From Planctomycetota bacterium (GTDB lineage Bacteria > Planctomycetota > Phycisphaerae > Tepidisphaerales > Tepidisphaeraceae): DNA of 64,000 bases. Below are positions 1-10,700 of this stretch, piece by piece. The translations under genes and the position numbers were made by a program. Each line of letters begins with the position of its first letter. Position 1 is the first letter of the stretch. The stretch lies in NCBI GenBank assembly GCA_026693085.1, contig JAPLNB010000147.1, forward strand, positions 1-64,000, written 5' to 3'. Under the pieces are notes generated by a model. It saw only the letters and a program-made list of their open reading frames with translations, was not told the DNA's origin and ran no database searches.

Positions 1-838
1 GATCGCCGGGAGTACAGGTCACTTTTGTGATCGTCGGCGGGAGGTTCTCGCTGTAACAGGAGTTGCGCGCCCCTGGCGTGCCCGAGGGCTTCGCCACGTT
101 GGCAGGCAAAGGCGAGGGGGCCCAGTTCTCGGCCTTCTCGCCCGAAGCTGTGGGACAGATGCGCTCTACCGAAGAGGAGTATCCGTCGGGGCTCAAGGGC
201 CACGGGTCGCGGTCCTTGTAGCGCGCCATGTCAATCACCTGGCCCTTGGCATCGAGCAGTTCAATGTAGGAAGCGCCGTGCTTGAGCGCCGAATCGAATC
301 CGCCGATGGCCTGCACCCTATAGTGCTGCCCGAACAAGGTCGGTTTGCGCGCGACGACCAGGTAGCCATCTGGCTTGATCTCAGTCCCCGCCGGAATGGC
401 GAAGGTGACGCCACGGGCCAGCGACCAGCCGCTCAGATCGACGGCCTCTTTGCCCGAATTGTACAACTCGATCCATTGCAGGTCTTCGAGGTCCACAATG
501 ATCACGTTGCCTATTGTCGCTCCACGATATCGATTTCGCAATATGGGGCATGAGACAGTTGGGCTGCCCACATAGAAGCCAGCCCGCCTCTGCTTCAGTG
601 CCTTGCCTTCCGGTGTTCGGTCCCATTTCTGTGCATAGCGATGCCTCTCACCTTCCGTCATGCTCGTCCAGTTGGCGGGCAGAGGCATCACTGGCTCCGG
701 CACGTTCAGGTGTCCGAGGTAGACCAACGATCCGTCCGATGCCGGAGGCTTGAGCACGCCCGTCACTGGCCGGCCCATCCCGCCGACCTCGGCCTGCACG
801 GTCTGGCCGAAACCCGATCGAGGTATGAATGACAGCAT
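1..838 (-). CDS. Lamin-tail-domain (LTD) protein, 3' part cut by window edge
   Basis: The reverse strand is open from an ATG at 838 to the window edge, about 279 codons, so the C-terminus lies outside. I translated it by hand. Residues ~100-210 show the LTD pattern: a WIELYNSG strand, a VDLSGW turn, an AIPAGTEI strand and a SYIELLDAKG repeat, followed by a DGYSSSVERICP segment and a SGTPGARN tail. These are typical of LTD domains on secreted planctomycete proteins, thought to aid surface or extracellular adhesion. The first ~100 residues (GQTVQAEVGG, LPANWTSMTEGER) are not recognised. No signal peptide is visible at this ATG and the frame stays open upstream through 839-905, so the real start may lie further up or the gene may have lost its 5' end beside the HerA remnant. 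Confidence 0.6.
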   Translation of the reverse strand, partial: MLSFIPRSGFGQTVQAEVGGMGRPVTGVLKPPASDGSLVYLGHLNVPEPVMPLPANWTSMTEGERHRYAQKWDRTPEGKALKQRRAGFYVGSPTVSCPILRNRYRGATIGNVIIVDLEDLQWIELYNSGKEAVDLSGWSLARGVTFAIPAGTEIKPDGYLVVARKPTLFGQHYRVQAIGGFDSALKHGASYIELLDAKGQVIDMARYKDRDPWPLSPDGYSSSVERICPTASGEKAENWAPSPLPANVAKPSGTPGARNSCYSENLPPTITKVTCTPGD

Positions 839-929
839 CTGCTCGGAGCGAGATGCTGTTCGAGTCGAGAAGCAGTGGAAGTCATTGAGCCCTTGGCACC
901 TGGGGTGACGGCGGAGCGACGAGCGGGGT

Positions 930-1419
930 TGATGTCGAAGATGAGGCGAACCGGAACGCTCGTTCCCTCTCCGACCACCAATGCCTCCTTGGACCGCAAT
1001 GCTGGCAAGACGTCGACCATACTACGCACGGTATCGGGGAGGGCACGCCTAACGAAGTTCTGGTCCTGTTCGTTGCTCATCCTGAGCGCAATGATGGTGT
1101 TGCATTGTGAGAGGATCGTTTCGGAGAGTTCGGAGGGACGTTGGGTGACCAGCATTCACCCGACACCGTATTTCCGTCCCTCTTTGGCCATCCTGGCAAT
1201 GGCTCGTTTGGTCGGCTGAAATGCGGCCTCATTGCCCCGCGGCGCATATCTGTGCGTTTCTTCGCACACAAAGAGAATCGGTAAAGACTCTCGTTCAGGG
1301 TTCCACAAAGTGAAGTCGAAGATTGTACGGCACAGCACGGAACCGCGCGATTCTTGTTGCGGGAACGAGCGTTTATGGTATAATGTCATCTTGAGGATTC
1401 TGGGCCTTTTCGTATCCAA
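930..1419 (-). pseudogene. HerA-type ATPase remnant with in-frame TGA
   Basis: Two blocks in the same reverse frame match the C-terminal half of HerA/DUF87 hexameric DNA translocases. The first block carries a Walker-B-like strand (LPILFVCEETHRYAP) and the KRAIARMAKEGRKYGVG segment. The second carries LVTQRPSELSETILSQCNT (sensor/arginine-finger region) and ends near VPVRLIFD. A TGA at 1158-1156 separates them exactly where intact homologues read through with one residue. Upstream of about 1365 the frame loses HerA similarity, so the Walker A half is missing, and past 930 the frame degenerates. Known HerA partners with NurA nuclease or SIR2 in repair and defence. Neither is visible here, so this is a decayed gene. 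Confidence 0.7.
1357..1384 (+). promoter_or_regulatory. Possible sigma-70-like promoter for the giant exported protein gene
   Basis: A perfect TATAAT at 1379-1384 is preceded at 16 bp by TTGCGG (1357-1362). It points toward the gene at 1736 and would give a leader of about 345 nt. It lies inside the decayed HerA region, so a chance match is possible. The rest of 1420-1735 shows no credible gene. Confidence 0.3.
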
Positions 1420-1735
1420 GCGGTTGCGGATTGCAGACTCAAGTGCCTTGTGATTTCATCGCGCGGGACCGTGAGGATCCGATCGCGCGAACAACCGTTG
1501 GCGTTGCCATGGCGCCGTCGGGTTCTCCGCAACCATTGATCTTCTGCAGACGATATATCCTGCACGTGATGTTGCCGCGTAACATCTTTCGAGGTAGTGA
1601 CTTAGGGCCAATGGGCCACGAGGATTCTGCTGGAGGCGGCAGATGCTGGAGCTGCTGCAAGGGACGGACAGGGCTGCAAGCGGCACCTCGTCTTTAACGC
1701 TGACCTGTGCCCACGCGGGACACGAGGGAGATGAT

Positions 1736-4700
1736 ATGCGACATCATTCCGCCACGCAGAGGACGGTTCGAAAACTTCAATCTGCAATCGAATCCAGCCA
1801 CTTGCAGTTGCTGGAGCCGCGGCGGCTGCTGGCGGCGGACGTGATCATCACTGAGATCATGCATCACCCGATCCCGTATGACCCTGGGGCGGAGTACATC
1901 GAGCTGCACAATCGCGGGGATGCCCCGGCGAATCTGAACGGCTGGAGATTCTCCAAGGGCGTGGATTACACGTTCGGAGACGTGGTTCTTGGGGCGGGGG
2001 ACTATGTTGTGGTTGCCGGGGATCTTGCGCGATTCCAGGCCAAGTACCCCGGAGTCGCCAACGCGGTAGGGGGGTGGACTGGCCGATTGAGCAATTCCCA
2101 GGAGGAGATTGAGCTGGAAGACTCGCCGGGTCAGGCGATGGACAGCGTCACGTATGCTGACGAAGGCGATTGGGCCGTCCGGCGGCGTGGACCTGTGGAT
2201 CGGGGGCATCAGGGCTGGGTGTGGGAGCAGGCCGCCGACGGGGGAGGGAACTCGCTGGAACTGGTGAATCTTCGGCTGACCAACAACGAGGGACAAAACT
2301 GGCGATCGAGTTCGGTGGTGAATGGCACGCCGGGCCAGCCCAATTCCGTCGCGGCCAGCGACATCCCGCCGATGATTCTGGATCTTCGCCAGACGCCGAT
2401 CATCCCCAGGTCCACCGATCCGGTGACCATCACCACGCGCATCATTGATGAGCTCGGCACCGCAAAGACCGCCAGGCTCTATTATCGCGTGGATGCCGCC
2501 AGCCCGCCTCCTTTCACCAGCATTGCCATGCGCGACGACGGCGCCGGGGGCGATGGCGTGGCCGGGGATGGCGTATGGATCGGTGTCCTCCCTCCCCAGG
2601 CCGATCGCGCGGCCGTGGAGTTCTACGTCTGGGCATCTGATGGAACCAACACGCGCACCTGGCCGGGACCCACCGACAGCGCGGGGATCATCCAGGGCGC
2701 CAATCTGCTCTACCAGGTGGACAACTCGACCTACAACGGCACTCAGCCGGTCTATCGCATCATCATGAGCGAGGCGGAGCGCGCCGAGCTGGCCGACATC
2801 GGCTCCGATCCGGGCGACGGCGTCAGCGAAGAGGATTCCGGAGCGCAGATGAACGCGACGTTCATCAGTGCCGATTCGGTATCCACGCAGATCCGCTACA
2901 ACGCGGGCGTGCGAAATCGTGGGCACGGCACGCGTCACGGCCCGCCCAACAACTTCCGCGTCAATATTCCCAGCGACCGAACCTGGAATGATCTGAGTGC
3001 ACTGAACTTCAACTGCCGCTACACGCCTTCGCAGGTCATCGGCAGCGCCGTGTATCGCATGGCCGGACTGGCGGCGTCCGATACCCTCCCCGTCCAGCTC
3101 CGCGTCAACGGCGCGGATCTGGCGGCGGGCCAGGCCAACATGTACGGCTCGTATGCCCTCGTCGAGGAAACCAACTCCGACTTTGCCGACAACCATTTCC
3201 CGCAGGACTCGCAGGGGAACCTTTACTCGGCTTTTCGACTCGATCCCGCTGGCGTGCCCGAGGCCGACCTCCGCTATGAGGGCACCAACCCCGACACCTA
3301 CCGCAACCGCTACTTCAAGGACACCAACACCGAGGCCGACGACTTCTCTGACCTCATCCACATGACCGATGTCCTGAATAATGCGCCCGATGCCGCTTAT
3401 CTTCAGGAGGTCAGCAAGGTCATCAATGTCGAACAGTGGCTGCGATATCTCGCGGTCGATGCTCTGCTCCTGAATTGGGAGACCGGGCTCGACCGCGGCA
3501 TCGGCGACGATTACACCTTATATCGCGGGGTGAAAGATCCGCGCTTTATCTTGCTTCCCCGCGACCTGGACACCGTGATGGGTCAGGGCAACAGCGTCCC
3601 AGCCACCACCACCAGCATCTTCAACTTCACTGGCGTGGATGGACTGAGCCGTTTTCTGAATCATCCTGACATCGTTCCGCTCTTCTATCAGGCCTTCATT
3701 GAGGTCATTGATGCTACATTCAACCCGCAGGTCCTCAATCCGCTGATCGATCAGATGCTGGGGGGCTGGGCTGCGGCGGACCGGGTTGTTTCGGTCAAGC
3801 AATTCGTCGTCGATCGGACCAGGGACGTGCTTCTACAGATCCCTCGGCAGTTCACGATCGCCAGTTCGCTGCCCATGGTCAGCGGCTTCCGCCGAACGAC
3901 CACGGCCACTGCGATACTCACCGGAACGGCCGACGTCGTGCGAACGCGCTCAGTGCGGGTGAACGGCCAAGTGGCGGCGTGGTCCGGGCGCGCCGGGACG
4001 TGGTCCGCCGACGGCATTTCACTCAACCCCGGCATCAATCGCGTGCTCGTTGGCGCCTATGACGGGCCTGGCGGCGCCGGCGCGGTCGTCCACGAAGGCT
4101 TCATCGACATTCTTTACGACGGCAGCGGGATTCCCTGGGCGCCGCCGCAGCCGCAGGTGCAGAGCCTTGGCCTCTTTGTCCCCGACAGCTATCGCCCGGG
4201 GACGCCGATCCTGATTCAGGTTTCCGCGATCGATAGCGCGGGGCACGTCCAGCGCGACCTGTGGAACGCCATCGTCACGCTTGCGACCGATCGCACGGAT
4301 ATCACGCTCTCAGCGACGCAAGTGACGTTGCGCAACGGCCTGGGCAGCGTCCTGGCGAATGTCACGGGCACTGGCACGGGGTCGGTTACGATCACGGCAA
4401 CGTTGGGCGCGGTCAAGGCGACGCGGACGCTGGCCAGCCTCGCGGGCACCACCATTGCGAACGTCTCCGGGACACTTTCCGGCCCTTCAACGACCTGGAC
4501 CGGCATCATCCACGTCACCGGCGACCTGCGAATCCCCGTCGGCCATATCCTTACCCTCCAGCCGGGCACCCTGGTGCTGATCGATGGTGTCGCATCCGGC
4601 GACACGGGGATCGACATCGACGTCGAAGGCTCCATCCAGTCGCTGGGATCGACTGATCACCCCGTTGTGTTTACCGCCTACGATCCAGCCAGGCGATGGG

Positions 4701-7700
4701 GGGAAATTCACCACAACAACGCCGCCGCCTCACTCTATCAGAACACGATTCTCACGCTGGCAGGCAATTCGCCTCGCGGGGGGCATTCCAACACCGGCCC
4801 GCTGATCCGCACGAACAACTCCAAGATCACTTTCGACCATGCCGCCCTGACCGACAATGCCGGCAAGATCATGCAGGCCGACAATTCCGACCTGACCTTC
4901 CTGGGCGCACACTTTGCGCGATCGGTCATGGGTCCGGAGATCGCCGGCTCCTCGCTGCTCTTCCAGGATTCGTTCATCTTCGAGATGCGCAACCCCGATG
5001 ACGGCGACGGCATCTACATTCACAGCCAGAAGGCCGGGCAGACCGTGTTGCTCAAGGGCGGCATGATCGGCCTGGTGGATGATGACGGCATCGACACGCT
5101 GGCCTCGACGGTGACGATCGACGATGTCATCGTCCGCGACACCAAGGACAAGGGGTTGAGTGCCTACGATGGGACCGTCTACGTCAAAGGCTCGCTGTTC
5201 GTGGACAATGGCCTGATGCCCGAGGACGGCGCCAGCACCGCCATCTCCGCCAAGTCCACCGCCGGCAATGTTGCCACCGTCAACATCGATCACACGACGA
5301 TCGTCTCTGCCACCATCGGCATCCAGGCCAAGGACAAGTACAACACCGACAACGACACAGTCAACTACGTCGTCACCAATTCCATTATCAGCGCGACCGA
5401 TCCGATCCAGATTGATCCGACCTATCCGATCACGGCCAATTTCGCGATCACCTACACGAACACATTCGGCGAGAACGTCACCGGCCAGGGCAACCTCAAC
5501 ACCGACCCGCTCTTTGCTGACCGCGTCAAGTACAACTTCTATCTCCAGCCGGGTTCGCCGGGCGTCAATGCCGGAAACCCGGCCTCGGTGAATGACCCGG
5601 ACGGCTCGCGCGCCGACCAGGGCCGGTATCTGAACGGCCTGTCCGGCTCCCTTGCCGGCCCGACGATCCCCGGAGGGTCTATCAGCAATGACATGATATT
5701 GACGCCGGGGGGCGGTCCTTACCACGTGACCGGCGTCGTCCAGGTTGGGCCCGGCAAGACGCTCACCATCCTGCCCGGCACCACTCTCTTTTTCGATGCC
5801 AGTGCCGGAATCACCATCGACGGCGGCCGGTTGCTGGCCGAGGGCACCGAGTTTGCGCAGATCCGCTTTACCCGCACCATTGGCAGTACGAACCCGTGGG
5901 CAGGCATTCAACTGCTCAATACGATGCTCGACAACCGCATCGCCTATGCGATTGTCGAATACGGCGGCTTGACGACCAACAATGGCATGGTCGGCTTGAC
6001 CGGGTCCAATCTCGTGCTCGACCAGGTCACCTTCGACCACACCGACCGCCGCCGCATCCGCTCTGAGAACTCGTCGCTGATCGTCCGGAATTCGGTGTTC
6101 ACGGAGATCTTCCCGGGCACGCAGGCGCCCACCACCGACAATCTGTCGGAGCACATCTGGGGCGGCGGCATCCCTGCCGGCGGGCATTTCATCGTCGAGA
6201 ACAACGTCTTCGGTGCGGTGAAGGGCCACAATGACGCCATCGACTTCGACACGGCCGCCGGCACCGTCCCGATCCCGCAGATTCTCAACAATCGCTTCGA
6301 GGGTTCCGGGGATGATGCCCTGGATCTCGAAACCGATGCCTACATCGAAGGCAACACGTTCCTGCACATCCGCAAGGACCAGTACAACACCGCCGCCGGC
6401 AATTCCAACGGCATGTCCCTGGGCAGCGGGCGAAACTACAGCGTGTTCCGCAACGTGTTCCTCGATGTGGACCACGTCGCCCAGGTCAAGGACAATGCGT
6501 TCCTCACCTTCGAGAACAACACGGTGGTCGGCGCCGCCTATCCCGCCATCTATTTCCTTCGGCCGGACGGGGCGGGCACCCATGGCCGCGGTGCTGCTCT
6601 GGATGGCAACATCTTCGAAGATGTTCCGGTGCTTTTTGCGAGTTTCACCGCCCAGACGCAGATTACCGTCAACCGTTCGATCGTTCTGGCCGCGGATGTG
6701 AGCCGCGGCGTGGGGAATCTCGCCCTCGATCCGCGCCTGGTGGACCCGGCCAACGGTGATTTTGGCCTTCGCCCCGGATCGCCGGCTGGCGGCGCCGGCT
6801 TCAATGGCTTGGACATGGGCGCAACGGTTCCCGCGGGCGTTTCCATCTTCGGCGAACCGCCCGTCCTGACCAATCGCAACGGCGCATCGCTCGCGGTTGC
6901 CGGGCCGGGCATTACGCATTACAGGTACCGCGTCAACAGTGGCCCGTGGAGCGCCGAACGTCCCGTCAGCACCCTCATCGAGCTAACCGACCTCGCCGAT
7001 GGCGATTACACGGTCTATGTCCTGGGCAAGAACATCGCGAGGGTCTGGCAGGAGGAGTCGCGCGCCACCGCCTCGCGCACCTGGACCGTCAATGCCGCGA
7101 GAAGCGGTCTGCGCATCAACGAGATTCTCGCCATCAACAACACTGCCGTCGCCTACAACGGCAATTACCCGGACCTTATTGAGCTTTACAACGAGGGCCC
7201 TGGCCCGATCGACCTGGCGGGGATGAGCATCTCCGATGATCCGCTGGACCCCAAAAAGTTTGTCTTTGCCGATATCACGCTGGACGTGGGCCAATACCTG
7301 GTTCTTCTGGCCGACGACCGCGCCGGCAACGACGCGATTCACCTCGGTTTTGCGCTGAGTGCCAGCGGCGAAGGCGTGTATTTGTTTGACCCCGACGGCA
7401 ACCGGATTGACTCGATTGCCTTCGGCCGTCAGATTCCCGATCGGTCCATCGGCCGCCTTCTCGACGGCGGCTGGGCGCTCACGCAGCCGACGTTCGGCTC
7501 TGCCAACATCCTCCAGAGAGCCGGCGATCCTGCTTTGCTCAAGATCAACGAATGGCTTGCCTCGGGAGTACCGCCCTTCAGCAACGATTTTATCGAGATC
7601 TACAACCCCGAACCGCTGCCCGTGGACCTCTCGGGCCTCTATCTGACCGACAACCCCAACGGCTGGCCAGATCGTTATGCCATCCCTTCGCTGAGTTTCG

Positions 7701-10700
7701 TGCCCGCTGGCGGCTTCATGGCGTTCCAGGCCGACAGCGATCCGGAGCAGGGCGCCGATCACACCAACTTCCGCCTGGCTTACGAGCAGGGCATGATCGG
7801 CCTGTTCGACCGCGACGGCGATCGCACCGACGCGGTTCTCTATCGCTCGCAGCGCCTGGGGAGCTCGGAAGGCCGCGCTCCCGACGGCGCCGGCGCGTTC
7901 GTATTCTTCACGCAACCCAGCCCCGGCGTCAGCAATCCGTATGCGTCCAGCGAAACGCAGGTCGTGCACCTGATTGCCATCGACGCCGCCCAGTGGTTCT
8001 ACAACTCCACCGTCGCTTTCACCACCGACGCTTGGGCGCAGAGCAGTGCCGGCGAAGCCGGCTGGTCCAGCGGCGGGCGAGCCGCCTTCTATACCGACGC
8101 CGACCCGTTCCCCGCCGGCATCCCACGGAACACGAACCTCGGCGTGAACCGCACCACCCACTACTTCCGAAAACATTTCACAATCGCAGACCCCGCGCAG
8201 GTCGTGTTGCTCACACTGTCCACGGCGGTAGACGATGGCGCGGTCGTCTACCTCAATGGCCATCCCGTCCAGTGGATCGCCATGGCCCAAGGTGCGATCA
8301 CCTACTCCACCCTCTCCAACCGACCGGGCACATGGGAAACCACCCTTGAGGGTCCCTTCACCATCGACAAGAGCTTCCTGGTGCCTGGCGAAAATGTCCT
8401 GGCGGTCGAGGTGCATCAAAAATCGGGGAGTAACGACGCCGGATTTGCGGTGATACTCGATGCGACGATTCGCACCGCGCCGCTGCCTCCGCCGTTGCGG
8501 ATCACCGAGATCAACTACAATCCGCTCGGTGGCGACGATTATCAGTTCGTCGAGATCAGCAATACGGGCTCCGCAGCGGTTAATCTGAAGGGCGTTCGGT
8601 TTGCCGCCGGCATTACCTTCACCTTCCCCGACATCACCCTGGCGCCCGGCGAACGCATCGCCGTCGTCAAGAACCCGGCGGCCTTCACCGCCCGCTATGG
8701 CAGCGGGGTCCGCATTGCTGGCCCCTACATCGATGCACTGAGCAATGATGGCGAGGAGCTTCGACTGGTCGATTCCGCCGGCTCGATCATGCAGGATTTT
8801 GCCTACAGCGACACGTGGTACCCGACGACCGATGGCGGCGGCTACACGCTGGCGATCGTCAACCCATACGCCGACCCATCCACATGGAGCAGCTCCGCCA
8901 GTTGGGTTCCCAGTCGCTTTATTCTGGGCAGTCCCGGCATGACCGAGCCGCAGATTGCCGCGGATACCGTTGTCATCAACGAGGTTCTCAGCCACAGCCA
9001 TGCCCCCGCCGCGGATTGGATCGAGCTGTACAACACCACCCGACAACCGATCGACATCGGCGGCTGGTATCTGAGCGATTCGCCCGACAACCTCCGCAAA
9101 TTCCGCATTCCCGCCGGCGTCAGCATCGCCGCGAACGCCTATGTTGTCTTTGACGAGGCCGAGCACTTCGGAAACCTTGCCAATCCCAACGCCATCGTCC
9201 CCTTTGCCCTGAGCGAGCTGGGCGATGAGGTCTATCTCTCGGCCACCGATTCCGCCGGCAATTTCACCGGCTACCGCCACCGCATCGTATTCGGCGCTGC
9301 CGCCACCGGGGTCTCGTTCGGCCGGTTCACCAACAGCACCGGCCTTGTGGAATACCCCGCGATGAGCTTCCCCACGCCCGCCGAGCCCAATGCCTACCCC
9401 CTCATCGGTCCCGTTGTCATCAGCGAGATCATGTACCATCCCTTCGACAACAAGGGTGCCGAGTACCTGGAGCTGAGGAACATCACCGGCGTGCCCGTGC
9501 CTCTCTTCGACACGCTTCACCCGCAGAACAACTGGCGCTTCAGCGGCGGCATCGAGTTCGCTTTCCCGCCCCGGAGCATGATCCCTGCCTTCGGCTACGC
9601 CCTGGTCGTCTCGATCGATCCGGCGGATTTCCGTAGCGCGTACAACATCCCCGACGCGGTGCCCGTCTTCGGGCCTTTCGCCAACGGCAGCGCGCTGAGC
9701 AATGGCGGCGAAGAGATCATTCTCAGCAGGCCCGGCGGTCCCGACCCCGACGGCACCATCCCCTGGATCGTCGTCGATCGTGTGGATTACGGCCCCACTA
9801 CACCGTGGCCCGCCAACCCCGACGGCGGCGGACCGTCCCTTGTGCATCCTTTCCTGCTCCGCTACGGCAACGACCCCGCCGCTTGGATCACCGGACCCGC
9901 CACCGGCTCGCCTGGCGCCGGACCAGAGGTCCTGCTTGGAACCTCCTCCCCCGACGATTACCAGTTGATCCGCGACGCGGGCGGAGCCATCCAGTTGATC
10001 CTCAACGGCCAAGCCATCAGCATCCCGACGCTCCAGAGCGAATCCGTTGCCCTGAACGGACTGGCCGGCGACGATGAACTCCGCATTGACTTCTCCAACA
10101 GCAACCCCATCCCCGCGGCCGGGTTCCTTTTTGCCGGCGGCGAGGGGGATAATCTTCTGAAGATCGTCGGCACAAGCTCTGCTGACAATCTTCTCTTCAG
10201 CGATGGGCAATTGACGTCCGGCACCCGCTCCATCGGCTTCGGCAACACTCGCATCGAGCTTGGCGAAGCCGGGAACGTCGCCGAATTCGGCGATCTGACG
10301 CTCGCCGGTGCTGCCAGCGTGGCACTGCACCGCGACGGCGGCACACTGCTGAACCTGCGAAAGCTCAGCATCGCGCCGCTGGCGACGCTGGACCTGGCCG
10401 ACAATACACTCATCCTCCAGACCAGTCCCTACACCCAGTCGGCGGACCTGGCCACGCTGTTTGCTTACGTCAAGTCCGGCCGCGCCAACGGCGACTGGAC
10501 CGGCCCGGGCCTGGTCAGCACCACCGCCAAGTCACAACCCTTTACTGGCCTGGCGCTGCTCGCTGCCGGGGATTCCATCCGTGTAAAGTACACCTGGGAC
10601 GGCGACGCCAATGGTGACGGCGTTGTGAACGCCGACGACTATTTCCTGATCGACTCCGGCTACATCACCCAGGTCGCCGCCTATCAGAACGGGGACTTCA

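Noticed and set aside
1156-1158. TGA in the HerA remnant as selenocysteine or programmed readthrough
   Set aside because: The 5' half is missing and both ends decay, so loss of function is the simpler reading.
1694-10330. Long minus-strand open frames antisense to the giant gene (up to 1115 codons)
   Set aside because: They have Val/Ala/Gly/Arg-rich shadow composition with no domains, as expected opposite a high-GC gene with clear domains.
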